From Lepisosteus oculatus (Eukaryota > Chordata > Actinopteri > Semionotiformes > Lepisosteidae), in assembly GCF_040954835.1 (NCBI RefSeq), contig NC_090716.1:2343605-2407604 (forward strand): DNA of 64,000 nt, read 5' to 3'. Positions 37,701-47,279 of this stretch are shown here, piece by piece. The notes beneath the pieces were generated by a model, which was given only the letters and a program-made list of their open reading frames with translations, searched no databases and was not told the origin of the DNA. The translations under genes were made by a program, and so were the position numbers. Positions within the stretch are counted from its first letter, which is position 1; every line of letters begins with the position of its first letter.

Positions 37701-40700
37701 ATCTTGGCTGTCTTGGTCAGTCTGTTAGGAATGGGAATAGTCTCATCTCTTCTTACAGTTCAGTCACAGCGGTGAGGTTAGCCGACGCGTTGAACGACGT
37801 CACGCAGGAGCTCGACAGCTTGGGAAGGTTCTGAGCATTATCCTTGAGGAATTGTGGGAAGTCTATGGGCGCCGTCAGCATTCCAGCAAGCTTGGTCTCC
37901 CAGCCTGTGCACTTGCCCTGGTGGGAAAAGGAGACGTGGGTTCAGGACCAGAATGGTTCAACCGCTTGTAGAAATTGTTTTTGACATCGCAGAGTGGAAG
38001 GTGAGCCTGCATGGGCAGGGGTCATGAGGGGACATACACCCCCACACCAGAGCACGTTTCGGTCTGCGATCCATAGAGGCAACTGCAATCCCCAGCTATA
38101 GACTGCTGTACGGTATATGTCCAGACTGACAGCGCAACTGGAGAAGGCCAACATCTGACAGTCACCACAGGCAGAAGATTCCTGGAGCCTCACATGTTCA
38201 TGCTGTGCATTATGGGGAGGTTATGTATGACGAAGATTCAACTGGGGCAGGAGGGCTGAACTGCATTTAGACGGGACTTGTCAGGCCACCTATGGTCTTC
38301 AGCAGTGCATAACCTGTTTTGATCTCATGACTCGAAACACCGAACTTTGCCTCTAACATTTAAAAAAAAAAAAGTTGGAACTGCCTATTGCTTTAAGCAG
38401 TTCAGTTTACGATTATATCCCCTGTGCCCTTCAGTGAGAGAACAGGAACCTGCAGGTTCGGGAGAGGCATCGGCTGTGCAATGCTCAGTTTCCCTGCCAG
38501 TCTACGGGCACCTGGGACCTCAAAGGAGTCACTATTGCACTATTGCAAATCTCCAGGACCCTGCCCGAGTAGGTTCAACATCACCCCTGCAGCCTTCAGC
38601 CAACTGCGCATCGCTGCTCAGGAGACCCCCAGTCACATGACCCCGCAAGGCCTGGGCCACGGGGATCAACCCGTCTTGAGTTGAAAAACCTGAGAGCTCT
38701 CATCTTCGTAAGTGTTTCCCATACGTGCACCTGTCCGTACTAACCTTGAGCACGTTGTTAGGAGCTGGCGTGCTCCCAGGGGGACAAGCAGGATTGCTGT
38801 TTTATCAGGAAGCCTCAGTGGGAAAAGTAAATCTGGAGATAAGTCTGGAATTGCACCACAACTGGATTTACAGCAGACTGACAGAAGGAGTAAGGAAAAT
38901 AATAGAGGCACCTGATATTTATTCATATTAGTAACTGCGCTTTCAGAAGCAAATGGTATATTTTTATCTGACACAGGCTCACTTGTTGCTCCAGTGCAGT
39001 GAAAGGATCAGCATTTCCTGAGATACTTTATTTGCACTCATAAAAAGTGAGAGGGCTTTACCTTTCCTTCTCCTTTTCCTTGCCCGCTGGATGACTGACC
39101 TGGGAACAGAGGGGAAAAACAAAAAACACTTCACACCCTGCCAAACATCACAGCTTGCCCAAAAAATTCCGATTCCGTCAGATGTGAGCACCCGGCACGC
39201 TGCATGGCTCTCTTCACTCATCTCCTCTTGCTTCCCGAAGAATGCAAATGCAGTCCAAAGCTACACAAAAAATCCCTGCTTGTTTTGTCTTCCGTTTTAA
39301 GATTTCAAAACCAGATAGGGCCGCATTCAGATCCCCCTCGATCTCCTTAAATATACTTTCCATGGAAGCATTTGAATGTGGTTCATGGTCTGTTTTTAGC
39401 TTAGTTTGAATTTTGCATGTACAGCTTCGCTGTTGGCACAGTAGCCAAACAGCGTACAGCAATGTAGAAACGCATTTTGTAGAAAGGTAGAAATGCAGAG
39501 AATCATGGGAAATCTGATGACGAGGCATGGAAAGCTCAACCGAACGTCTTGCCTAAAACACTGCAGGCCCCACACCAATGTGTTTAAACGTTGCGAAATA
39601 CAATAACAATGTGAGAGCAGTAGCTCAGAGCTGGTCTCGCTATGCCAGCTGTTGAGTCAGGGCGAGAGAATCTGAGTGTGGTGCAAGAGGACTATTCTGA
39701 CTTTAAATTGCAAGTGGTGGTCAGTGTCAAGGGAAGGAGTTTGTCTTTGTGGCTTGAGCATCGCCCCATATCTAAGGTCTTCCTAATGCAGACGGTGGGG
39801 CAGGTGATGAGGTTTTACAAGGGCCGAAGGACACAGGGTAACTCAGTTACCACACAGTAAGGGGGCATGGCTCGCTGAGGTGAGTGGTGGTGCGGAGCCA
39901 GTGTCCTGGGGCAGGGAGAGAACAAGGGAGCCATGTCACTCCGCAATGCCTGGCATACAGTCAGTATGATAACTCCCCCCCGCCCCCCGATCAGTGAGCT
40001 CTGCGCAAGCCCAAGACCAACACCCCAGTCATGAAGGCTCACACACAGATGGAGAAGAAATCTGAGGAGCACAACTGGACCGAGCTGAGGACTCTTAGAA
40101 AAGTCAGGGTAGGCGGAGAGCACACAGGACCTTGTTCCTTGGATCCCTAGAGGTTTCTTCTTCTCCTAACTAAGGAGTTTTTGGTTCCTCTCCTCCGTTG
40201 TTTTCTGGTCTTTTCTGTTCTGGATTGACAACATGTCTGGTCACTTGCATTGTTAAGTGCCTTGGGGCAACCTTGTTGTGAAAGGCACTATATAAAAATA
40301 AATTGAATTCAAATGAATTCCTCAGGCCGGCCAGGGCTGAAGAGGATGCCAGGACCACCGGTGGAGGAGACAGAGGTTCCTCACTGTGGGGCAGAAAGAG
40401 ACACTCCAGGGCACCGACCAGAGCAATTTCTGGAGAAGGGCAGTGCTGCACTGCTCCTCTGGGACTTGGGTTCTTGGGTAACTGGGGACCATGGTGCTCG
40501 TGCATAAGTTATGTCAAGGGTTCAGTGTGATGGGTAGATGGATGGACTGTTCTAAAAAGGGCAATTATGGAGGGTGACAGTCTTGTCTGCTCTGTGGGCG
40601 ATGTCACAATCGCCATCCGTCCTCTAGAGGGGGCTCCTACCCTTTTGTGTTAGTTTCATTATCACGGTTCACCTGCCCCACTGTTCCGTTCTTTATTTAA

Positions 40701-41980
40701 ACCTGGTGTCCCATGTCCCTGTTCCTGTTTTTGATCGTTCTGTCTTGAATGGATTTCCTGGGTTTGGATTTCGGACTGCGCCCCGGATTTCCTACATCGG
40801 ACTGTTTCTGGACTTGTTTGCCTGCGCTTCCCCTCTTGCACCTGGGTTCACTGTCGGCACCGCCCCCTGTTCTCCATCCTTACATTAATAGCCCTTTTCC
40901 ACTCACCTCTGGACTATACCGTCTGCATAGGGTCCTGAACTATGCACCGTTACAGGCGAGCTGCTGGTTCTGGGAGATAAAAAGAACCCGTCGAACCTGT
41001 TTCTAAGTGGTGTAGTCAGCTACAAAGTTCAAAAGCAGTTCTCGCATTTAGGGGCCTCCAACCGTGACAGCTATCAAATGCATGACGGGAAAATGGAAAT
41101 TCAGATCGTATAGAGATACCAATAAGTGTACAGTATGAACACCTGGAGTTGTGCTCCACATTAAAAATCTTTCCGTTGCATAAGAAACAATGTCACGTCG
41201 TTACATGTGGGATTAATGCACTTGTGATTCATTAGGAATAACAACACCCGAGAATTCAGCGTATTGAAAAATTGATTAAGTGTTTTAGTTACAGTGGGCT
41301 GAACCCACTTAGCTGATGGCTAAACTGTTCAGGGACAGGTCTCCTGTCTCCATGCTGTGCTGTGTTGTGTTGTTGTGCTGTTGTCCTGTTGTGTGGGTGT
41401 CAGGTGGCAGTACAGTACAGGTCGTGTCTCTCCTGTCTCCACGCTGTGCTGTGTTATGTTGTGCTGTTGTGTTGTTGTGCGGGTGTCGGTTGTATCTCTC
41501 CTGTCTCCATGCTGTGCTGTGTTGTGTTGTGTTGTGCTGTTGTGCTGTTGTGTGGGTGTCAGGTGGCAGTACAGTACAGGTTGTGTCTCTCCTGTCTCCA
41601 TGCTGTGCTGTTGTATTTATAATGTTTTAGGTAAGGAAATGACATCAGGATTGATTAAGAATTGCGGACAGCAGAGGTTGATTGAACTCGTCTGTTGTTA
41701 CCCCTCCTGAACTTATGGTATAAACTTCATTCATGTGGCCGTGAAGTGTCTTCAGTTGTGTTGTGGACATCACTGAGTGCAGAACTGCGGTTTTACATTC
41801 TACGTGCAGCATTGCCTGATTCAAAGCCTGGTGGAAAGGGGGCACAATTCTTTCCTTGTCGCGGTGTGTCAAACTGACAGAAGGAGGAAAGAAAAAAACA
41901 AAGACACTGGTGAGCTTACCAAGTGACGATCCTAACAGGAAGAAACAGATCAGGGAGAGGAGTGCCGGTGATTTGCCCAT
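19626..41980 (-). CDS. mesothelin/otoancorin-family GPI-anchored glycoprotein (24 exons)
   Basis: Coding exons in order: 41980-41920, 39099-39062, 37917-37757, 37340-37111, 35829-35723, 34861-34728, 33859-33757, 32658-32452, 31924-31754, 31194-31045, 30139-30084, 29953-29848, 29097-28985, 28464-28323, 27617-27421, 26788-26695, 24926-24755, 24384-24203, 23170-23027, 22940-22786, 22121-21985, 21471-21374, 20734-20599, 19708-19626. All have GT-AG borders and matching phases, total 3177 bases (1058 aa). It has a signal peptide (1-21), helical ARM-like mesothelin repeats, about 25 N-x-S/T sequons, a furin-type site at 742-747 and a GPI-type tail. Otoancorin (about 1150 aa) is the nearest relative: ELGTILAGL, LGTENYAAVSLEQR and LKCM.TDTF have direct counterparts there. 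Otoancorin attaches inner-ear gels to epithelium, and mesothelin is an adhesion protein. The role here is inferred, and paralogue identity is uncertain. Confidence 0.92.
20599..24384 (-). CDS. exons 18-23: mature mesothelin-like domain
   Basis: Residues 748-1031: exon 18 (24384-24203), 19 (23170-23027), 20 (22940-22786), 21 (22121-21985), 22 (21471-21374) and 23 (20734-20599). Characteristic strings are ASDLKCMTTDTF, VGLGYFLCVF, LNASEFRNAA, LQELGTILAGL and LTVGQLRSLGTENYAAV. The last three align in order with the C-terminal third of otoancorin, and this is the strongest evidence for family membership. Confidence 0.9.
20941..21216 (-). mobile_element. tRNA-derived SINE, full length
   Basis: Reverse complement of the 6440 family. 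The tRNA-like head is at 21216-21140 (B box 'ggttcaaatcctgcagccgg'), and the tail 'gacaataaagtgatctta' is at 20960-20941. It lies in intron 22 of the otoancorin-like gene, in the same direction as the gene. Confidence 0.85.
21601..21740. repeat. minisatellite, about 4 units
   Basis: Four copies of a 35-47 base unit begin near 21601, 21648, 21683 and 21718. Each contains 'acccctccctgtgctctg' and then 'ctgtgacaggggt' with small changes. It lies in intron 21. Confidence 0.85.
21748..21960 (+). mobile_element. 5S-headed SINE, 5'-truncated
   Basis: It runs from 'ccccctggcctttaccagtcatggcc' through 'gggatccccatgacctgtaaagagc' to a short ATT-type end. It lies in intron 21 with its 3' end about 24 bases from the exon 21 donor at 21984. 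Confidence 0.85.
22265..22503 (+). mobile_element. LINE 3' end with (TATC)n
   Basis: It ends 'catcaatttccctacggggtcaataaagtcttatctatctatc'-like (22456-22502), as does the copy at 34085-34555. This tail is typical of fish Rex-type LINEs. A poly-C run follows at 22503-22519. It lies in intron 20. Confidence 0.75.
23795..24030 (+). mobile_element. 5S-headed SINE, 3'-truncated
   Basis: It has the 5S-like head ('gagcctggtcagtacctgg') and 'agggggcgctcacc', 'ccttcggatgagatg' and 'gactctctgtggtc', then stops without the L2-like tail. It lies in intron 18. Confidence 0.82.
24755..24926 (-). CDS. exon 17: furin-type cleavage site
   Basis: Residues 691-747. The exon ends NQTSARRRRRE and splices to ACTTVPTEDQIRKLG in exon 18. 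R742-R746 followed by E747 satisfies R-x-K/R-R. Human mesothelin precursor is cut by furin at the corresponding junction (an RRE sequence), leaving a C-terminal GPI-linked part of about 300 residues. Here the part after the site is 312 residues. Human otoancorin has no such basic run as far as I recall. Confidence 0.88.
25095..25906 (+). mobile_element. Tc1/mariner-type transposon, internally deleted
   Basis: The termini pair as inverted repeats over about 26 bases (25097-25122 'ctgatggaaaaaagaaacgc...' against 25904-25880), each next to a TA dinucleotide (25093-25094, 25907-25908), the Tc1 target. The element is about 812 bp, roughly half the usual 1.6 kb, because the 3' half of the transposase is gone. 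It lies in intron 16, antisense to the gene. Confidence 0.9.
25389..25882 (+). pseudogene. Tc1-type transposase, N-terminal part only
   Basis: The frame starts MPRMSPEARERAIGMLQAG and has a helix-turn-helix (SVARHYGVSRSTVSQL), a GRPR-type linker (RPRPGRPRVT) and a second helical region. It reaches the first catalytic position of the DDE domain (VLFMDELLFSL, where active elements read FSDE), then breaks off at WRRR into the 3' inverted repeat. The later D and E/D catalytic residues are missing, so it is inactive. The frame stays open beyond the element by chance to 26039. Confidence 0.88.
26695..30139 (-). CDS. exons 11-16: middle repeats
   Basis: Residues 455-690. Exon 11 (30139-30084) is only 56 bases. 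Exon 12 (29953-29848) has VTGLTCGDIRNMSLDSL, matching the 'VKGVTCSHIDAMS' position of otoancorin. Exon 13 (29097-28985), exon 14 (28464-28323), exon 15 (27617-27421, LTSDQVANLGLAVC) and exon 16 (26788-26695, DASNWTSDNITEL) follow. Cys residues recur near repeat starts, and several may form disulfides. Confidence 0.88.
27859..28172 (+). mobile_element. retroviral-type solo LTR
   Basis: It has an AATAAA in context 'tgagctcaataaaactgac' followed by a U5-like stretch ending 'attcccacaaca'. It is flanked by 5-bp repeats gtggc (27854-27858 and 28173-28177). No gag, pol or env sequence is present. The 5' end (ttaacg) is not the canonical TG, so the start is approximate. It lies in intron 14, antisense to the gene. 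Confidence 0.55.
29285..29440 (-). mobile_element. tRNA-headed SINE
   Basis: Read on the minus strand: 'cagcacagtggctaagcc', B-box-like 'ggttcaagtccctgctgcag', 'cctgagagagattctc'. It is the same family as 36716-36885 and 1243-1384. It lies in intron 12. Confidence 0.7.
29500..29805 (+). mobile_element. LINE 3' UTR fragment
   Basis: T-rich sequence with 'tttgcacttgttttaaca', 'gtaggaattccattgtacca' and a terminal 'ggcaataaagttcgagttcaagttcaa' is the usual end of an L2-like fish LINE. It ends about 43 bases from the donor edge of exon 12 (29848), inside intron 12. Confidence 0.65.
31045..35829 (-). CDS. exons 5-10: first mesothelin-type helical repeats
   Basis: Residues 164-454. Exon 5 (35829-35723) has TSWITAEVLEILGRF, which parallels the 'SWVSAEHLWVLGRY' of otoancorin. 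Exon 6 (34861-34728), exon 7 (33859-33757, LGQLTCFF), exon 8 (32658-32452, LGPAAAGLGVSQL), exon 9 (31924-31754) and exon 10 (31194-31045, LNKSLPWNKGQ) follow. The LPWN-x-x-Q motif at the exon 10/11 junction is shared with mesothelin relatives. Exons 8, 9 and 10 are all phase 0 on both sides. Confidence 0.88.
32030..32200 (-). mobile_element. old 5S-headed SINE with L2-like tail
   Basis: The plus-strand text 'tgcatttatataacactttcc' and 'aggatctcaaagtgctctac' is a diverged L2-like tail in reverse. 'agtctcctatcccagttttgaccagg' is a diverged 5S box C region in reverse. It lies in intron 8. Confidence 0.6.
33183..33655 (+). mobile_element. Gypsy-like solo LTR
   Basis: It begins TGTCACG and ends CGTTACA (TG...CA). 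It has a TATA-like 'ccttaaaagccgggcgctc' and the shared 'gtctgcatagggtcctgaa' near the end. It is closely related to 40602, 49658 and 63242. I see no clear target duplication. It lies in intron 7, ending about 100 bases from the exon 7 donor. Confidence 0.8.
34085..34555 (+). mobile_element. LINE 3' end (Rex-like) with (TATC)n
   Basis: The start encodes the last ORF2 residues (RSTFSNRLLQ...FRRSFLPAAVRVYNAALG, stop at 34266), typical of Rex/L2-like reverse transcriptase C-termini. A T-rich 3' UTR and 'caatttccctacgggattaataaagtattatctatctatc' follow. It lies in intron 6. Confidence 0.78.
36040..36361 (+). mobile_element. Gypsy-like solo LTR with perfect 5-bp duplication
   Basis: It starts TGTCACGCCC, ends CCGTGACA, and is flanked by agtaa (36035-36039 and 36362-36366). 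It has a TATA-like 'ggggctatatatttctggg' and the shared 'cgcatagggtctc'. It belongs to the same subfamily as the minus-strand copies at 49170 and 54795. It lies in intron 4. Confidence 0.92.
36716..36885 (-). mobile_element. tRNA-headed SINE
   Basis: On the minus strand: 'gggcagtgcagtatagtgg', B box 'ggttcgagtccc', 'ccttgagtgaggttc'. This is the best preserved copy of the family also found at 1243 and 29285. It lies in intron 4. Confidence 0.75.
37111..39099 (-). CDS. exons 2-4: N-terminal region and Pro/Lys/Ser linker
   Basis: Exon 2 (39099-39062) is a 38-base exon encoding a Ser/Gly/Lys-rich stretch. Exon 3 (37917-37757) starts GKCTGWETKLAGML and carries sequons NAS and NLT. Exon 4 (37340-37111) gives MKVLNVLYDQLNEG then a roughly 40-residue low-complexity linker (residues 124-164, rich in K, P, N, Q, S) before the repeat region. 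The linker has no counterpart I recognise in otoancorin. Confidence 0.85.
40150..40320 (+). mobile_element. L2-type LINE/SINE 3' tail
   Basis: It ends 'gtgccttggggcaacc' then 'gaaaggcactatataaaaataaattgaattc', the typical L2 3' end in fish. It lies in intron 1. Confidence 0.75.
40602..40954 (+). mobile_element. Gypsy-like solo LTR with perfect 5-bp duplication
   Basis: It starts TGTCACAATCG, ends CGTTACA, and is flanked by ggcga (40597-40601 and 40955-40959). It has 'ttatttaaacctgg' as TATA region and 'gtctgcatagggtcctgaa'. It lies in intron 1. Confidence 0.92.
41338..41612. repeat. GT-rich minisatellite, 3-4 units
   Basis: Units of about 70-90 bases begin 'cctgtctccatgctgtgctgt', pass through a variable (TGTTG)n stretch, and end 'gtgggtgtcaggtggcagtacagtacagg'. 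The second unit lacks the last 20 bases of this. It lies in intron 1, about 300 bases from exon 1. Long open frames here are an artefact of the repeat. Confidence 0.88.
41920..41980 (-). CDS. exon 1: start and signal peptide
   Basis: It encodes MGKSPALLSLICFFLLGSSL plus one base of a Gly codon. A hydrophobic core at residues 6-17 followed by small residues gives a likely cleavage near residue 21. The donor is G|GTAAGC. The ATG is chosen because it opens the signal peptide and the exon continues upstream only into non-coding sequence with an acceptor-like cttttttgtag at 42032. Confidence 0.88.
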
Positions 41981-42390
41981 CTCTGGAAAACGTCAATCAC
42001 TTTCCTGATCCTGCCTGGGTTTGCCTGAAGCCTACAAAAAGAAATAGCGTGCAGTCTGAGATACCCAGCGCTTTGTTTGCATAGTAGGCCTACACAGAGT
42101 TTGGTTAACTTTACATAATAATCTCTCACCTCCACTTTCACAGAAAATATTCTAGAAAGGAGAAGAGACTTTGCATCTCCACTAGTTGCAATGATTTCCA
42201 TGGACAAAACTAGTGAAGGAAATTAGGTAAGCAATGAAAAAATCAACGTTTTGCAAAAAAAAAAGAGGAGATGTGAGATGTGGGTGAGACGTCAGCATTT
42301 GCATGCTGAGTCTAGGGTTATCCACACTATTTTAATGCAGACAAACTGAACAAACACTCTGTGTTCAGCTCTAGTGTAGGTTTATATTTT
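41981..42390 (-). promoter_or_regulatory. possible 5' UTR exons and promoter of the otoancorin-like gene
   Basis: Inference only. 41981-42031 looks like 5' UTR of exon 1 because an acceptor (cttttttgtag) precedes it. A donor-like GGAG|GTGAGA at 42130/42129 could end an untranslated first exon. A minus-strand TATAAA lies at about 42381-42388. Confidence 0.25.
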
Positions 42391-45300
42391 ATTAAGGAAT
42401 TCTACCTGCAGTAACTACAGCTTTATGTGTCCCTTTACAGCTTTGTTAAAAAACGTGTCCTGTGATGGTATTTCCGAGTTTTTCATCATTTTAGGTTTTG
42501 AAAAAACAAAATTCCAAATTGTCACGGTCTCTGGAGGGGAATCTTTGAGAAAACCTGCCAGACAGAGAAATATGTGAGGAGTTTTCCAGCATGTCGAGAG
42601 GTTTTGAACTGATTGCAAAAAAACGTTGATGACAGTGCTCAAGAAGACGTCCATGTACCGTAAATATGAAAGAGGAAAGGAAGTCTAACAAAACCCTAGC
42701 GAGAAGTCGCTTTTTTTTGGGGGGGGGTTTGTCCATTGAGCATTTATTTCAATCGTGACAGCGAAGGGACACCAGCTCTGTCCCATCAGCGTGGACGATG
42801 GGATGGGATGAATCACAACAAAACATGCACTTTATGCGTGAGGCACCATGGAAACGGAGCTCAGGTAACGACAACAAAGGCTGCTTCCCTCAAAAGTCTA
42901 TGGCAAAGCTAATGGGGAGAGGTCAGGAGTTTAAAAGTAGTGTCAATATTTGTTAACCAAAAAAAAAGACAACGATTCAAAAAACAACAGAGACACACTG
43001 CGCCAGTCCTGCCTCAAGAGCACCCACCCCATTCCCGTGACTGTTGAGACCATTGTGAAATAGCTTTTTATAACCGTGTGAATCACCTCAAACTGTTTTC
43101 TAGTGTGGGAGGAAACAAAAAAACAGCAATTGGGCTCAATTATCCACCCCACGCATTCTATTAGGCAACTTGTGGGACAGTTTGTGCAGACCGGTGTTTC
43201 ATCTGAGTTACTCCCAGCAGTGGGGGGACCATACGTCCAGGTTTCCCTAGACGTGTCCTCCTTTTTACTCCTTAAATCTCCATCCTGGCAGAATTTTCCA
43301 AGTTTTGCTTATGTCCGGAAGTCTTCTCTTCTTCCCCAAAGGTTTTCAAAGTGTGGTATGCAGAAATAGTTGGGACAGATGGAATAACAGGAACGTGTTC
43401 CCTGTGTTCGCACAGAGGAGGTGCTCGGGCAGTGTGCTCCTACCTCTGTAAGAGCCAGAGCATCTTCTGTTTTAAGGCGCGGAGCCCCTCATCATCCACA
43501 AGCACTGCTTGCAATCAGCCACTGAGCCCCCCAGCTACAGTACCTTCGTAAACCGCCTGTGTTTTCGTGGCAGAAACGGGCGATGGTGTTACTCTGTGGG
43601 CAAACTGTCCGTGACGCTCCCTCTGAGCCCGTGCTGGACTAATGTCAAAGCTGTCTGTTTCCGCAGAGTCAAAAGACGAATACTGCCGCTCAAGTTTTCT
43701 GTTGGAGAAGCACTCTGTCCAGAAGGTTTTAAAGCAGACGGCCGTGTGAGGAGGGGGAGTCGCTATTTCGTGTCAGTTTCTAACACAGGCATTTTCACAA
43801 AGCTGTTCTCCTAGTCCTGTCTGTCTTTCCATTAACAGTTGTGTTTTAGCACAGTTGCAAAAGCCATTTAGATTTATGAAAGTGTCTGGGACGGTCCCTA
43901 AATACGTCTCAGGCTGACTGCAAACTGTACACATCTCCAGGGTTGTGAGACTTATTGAACTGTGCACCTTAAGGGCAGGAGTCTTCCCTTTCTTACAATG
44001 GTAACTTTATGAAGGTCTGGACACAGGTACAGTGACATTTAGCCATGAATTAGATATACTGTATACACCCTTTTGGCAGAGATGACTCAACAGGTGGAAG
44101 TATTATAGTGGTCCTGTATGGACTTGAAGGCATTTCCCAAATGCTCAGACAAGGTGCCTTACACACAACAAGTTTGTACAAGACCAACGGTACAACTCGC
44201 TAAGGGCATGGTTGCACAATGTCAGAGATAAGAAGGCAGAGCTGCTCACACTGGGTTTCAGCCTGCAAGGATTTCAAGAATAATAAAACACCGCAGGTTC
44301 AATTGGCATGCACAGGTCTCCCTTTGTCTTCAGCATTTCATCTCATTTCTGCCTATGGCGTCTTTGAGAGTCCATCGGAAATAAACATTTCTTGTTTATT
44401 CATATTTTAGGACACTGCAATTTTAGGCCTGAAATGGCTTTAAAATATTTCAAAGTTCGGCTACGACAGGTATCACGCTGTGATGGGAACAGTACAAAAG
44501 GAATAATTATTCTGCAGGGGAGAAAAAGATCTGTGGATCAACTACGGATCAAACTAGACTTTAATTATTTTAAAATATAATTATTTAAAATTCTATCCCA
44601 GCACCCATAAAATCTAAATCAGAACAATTTTTTTTTTCATGGGATTTGTCAACCTACTTGCAAAGGCATTTAAGACTTCAATCGTATCCACTCTCAAAGC
44701 TTCACCTTTTTTGGCTCCACATTTTTGCGCAATAATGAGTTATCTATGTTTATCAGTTATTTTTTGTTCTCGCTTGAATCAAAACAATAGTTTCATTTTT
44801 TGTAGTGGGCTGGATAAATTCAATGAAAGAAATGTCATTTTTTTTTAAATACTGTTCCAGAAACTGTATAAGGCGTCTAATAATCCATAAAAGGTAACGG
44901 AGCATGTCCTCCACCTCTGCCAAGATCACAGTAGGTGACTGTACACTTTCTGCCCTATAACTCAGGTATAAGTAATTATATTTATATATAGTTGTATATT
45001 GTACGATTTACAGATACAGAATAGTATAACTGTACATTGCACACTTCACAATTCTTCAGAAATCTAGAAAGAACAGATGCTAGCAAGCAGTTGTTCGCTT
45101 CAGTAACAGGTTTGACACTTTGCACTCTGAAAGCTGCCCCAAACTTGCCCCTTTGCCAGAGCCGAGTCTGAGCACCCCCTCCTGCTGTGTCTGCGGGCCC
45201 TGGGTTCGAGCTCCGTGCACCTGGAGGGTGGTCTCTGCCTGTGCAGAGACTGGCTCATGCATGCAAAGCTCTGTGCTGCTGTGAGAGTAGCTGACTGAAA

Positions 45301-47279
45301 GGAGGTCTTACCTGCGTGTGTGTTCAGCCCTGCAGAGGTGGTTGTGTCGGGCTGGGGCAGATGTTTCTCAACCTGCCTATATATCGGGATGTGGGTGTGT
45401 GCTGCGCCCTCCCCCTGATTTTCACTGGCAGCTCGTGTGCCCTGTGTCCCACAGGCTGTCTCTCAGAGTCACCCTCCACCTTCCTTCCTGCGTTTCATGT
45501 CCAGCCCTGAAAGTTTGTTTTCGGCCCGTCCCAACCTGAAAACGCACTGGTGGGCGAAACCTCTTTCAGGGAACCGGCTGGGAAGGGCTGTTCAGAAACC
45601 CGTCTGTCCACTCTGCTTAAGCCATTAGGGCTCTTTTGCCTGGGACAGATTGTTTAAACAGATCCCATTCTTAACTTGATCACATATTCCAACAAAAAGA
45701 CTTGGACTGAAGCCTATCTCTTTTTCTCTGATCTTCTGTTTCGGAGCACATAATCATAATGTTTCCCCGTATCATATGACAGTAGAAACATATTGACATA
45801 ATCCATGCAAACAAAGTCATTATGTGGTATATGTGGCAATAATCTGAGGCCGAGGTTAACATGAGCTTGAAAATTGACCACGGAAATATACGGCGATCTG
45901 TTTTTTTTAACCTTGGTGAGCTGCAATAAAGCAAAAAATCTCAAATAAATCCTGTCTTACGTTGTATGTGGAAAAAATAGAAGGACCACCCCACAAATTA
46001 TGAGGAAATTAATTGGGGACCTTTCAAGAAATGACAACAATAGAATCAAAAACGTTCTTCTTTTTTTTTACTTCTCTTTTGGAAAGTGACCTTTTCCTAC
46101 TTCTCCTCTGTGCTTCACACTCTGTTCGTTTCTCGTCTCTCACACGGCCTTGCAGACTGGAAGCCACAACACAGAAGAGTCAGGATGCCATTTCATGCTC
46201 TCCGGAAAAGGGCAACCTGGTTAAACTGGACGTCACACAGAGATCACACGGGATTGTGGGCATTTCGTCCAAGGGTGCTAACACACAGGGTCCTAACCCG
46301 GACACTCAGACAGGCAGCCTGAAACTCACACCCAAGGATTATTTTCTAAAGGTCCACAGGCACGCCTTCCACATGACCTCAGCGCCCACAGGACAAGCAG
46401 ATCTCGTGGAATTCTTTGGAACCTAACCAGGACTCACTTCTGTCCTGTTAGACCAGGATGGAGCTGTCCTGGAAGATACGCTCTCAGTGCAGAACTGAAG
46501 GCAGCCTCTGGATAGATCCAGAAGAGTGTTAAGTGTACAGACTCCTGGTGGAACAGGGCCACAGGTGTGGAAGATCCACAGTTCGGCTGGGCTGTGAGGG
46601 TCAGGGGCTCAGAAACACTTCAGAAGGTTGACTGAAATCTGGGCTCCACCCCCCCACATTACAGTGATGTCATGACTTCAGATCAGTCAGAGTGATGCCT
46701 GTCAATCACTGAGGCTGCTATTTAGTTTAGAGGAAGGAGATGTAACTGATCCCTCCCCCAGGACTCTCAATAGACCCTCCTACAGGATCTGACTGCATAC
46801 GCCACATCATCTTAAACACATAATCTTTAGGATCTGAGCGTGCATCTTCAGAAGCTGACTGTAGCATGGTCACCTTGAGCCTAATCTCTCAGTTCAGCAG
46901 AGAGAGCCAGCTTGCTGCTGTGAGTGGTGTTGGTGGATAGCTGGTGCTATTTCCTGGTGCAGGATGTCCAAACCAACACACACCAGTATGGCAACAGCTG
47001 ACAGTGTGCTGTAGGAGGCGCTGTCTAAGTCAGAAATTAAACCAAGGTCCTGACTGCTGGATTATTAAACAACCCAGTGCTGGGAAGAGCAGGTGTGTAT
47101 TTTAATTTGGGCTTGCACACTGTATTCAACTGGTGACCTAATGTTGCACTTCTCTGCCTGATCAGATGTGTCCTGGGGCAGTAGGGGGAGAATGCCTGTA
47201 GTGCATCATCAGTGCAGTGCTGATGAAATGGGTTCTGTTATGTGTAAAGAGCTATATGGTCATTAATGATCAAAGAGCA
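42391..47279. other. no gene seen
   Basis: Unique sequence with A/T-rich tracts and scattered short retroposon-like scraps (for example 44120-44300). Open frames are short, overlapping and unspliced. I recognise no domain here. Confidence 0.55.

Noticed and set aside
41316..41710. Cys/Val/Leu-rich open frames on both strands
   Set aside because: They are produced by the GT-rich minisatellite being open in several frames.
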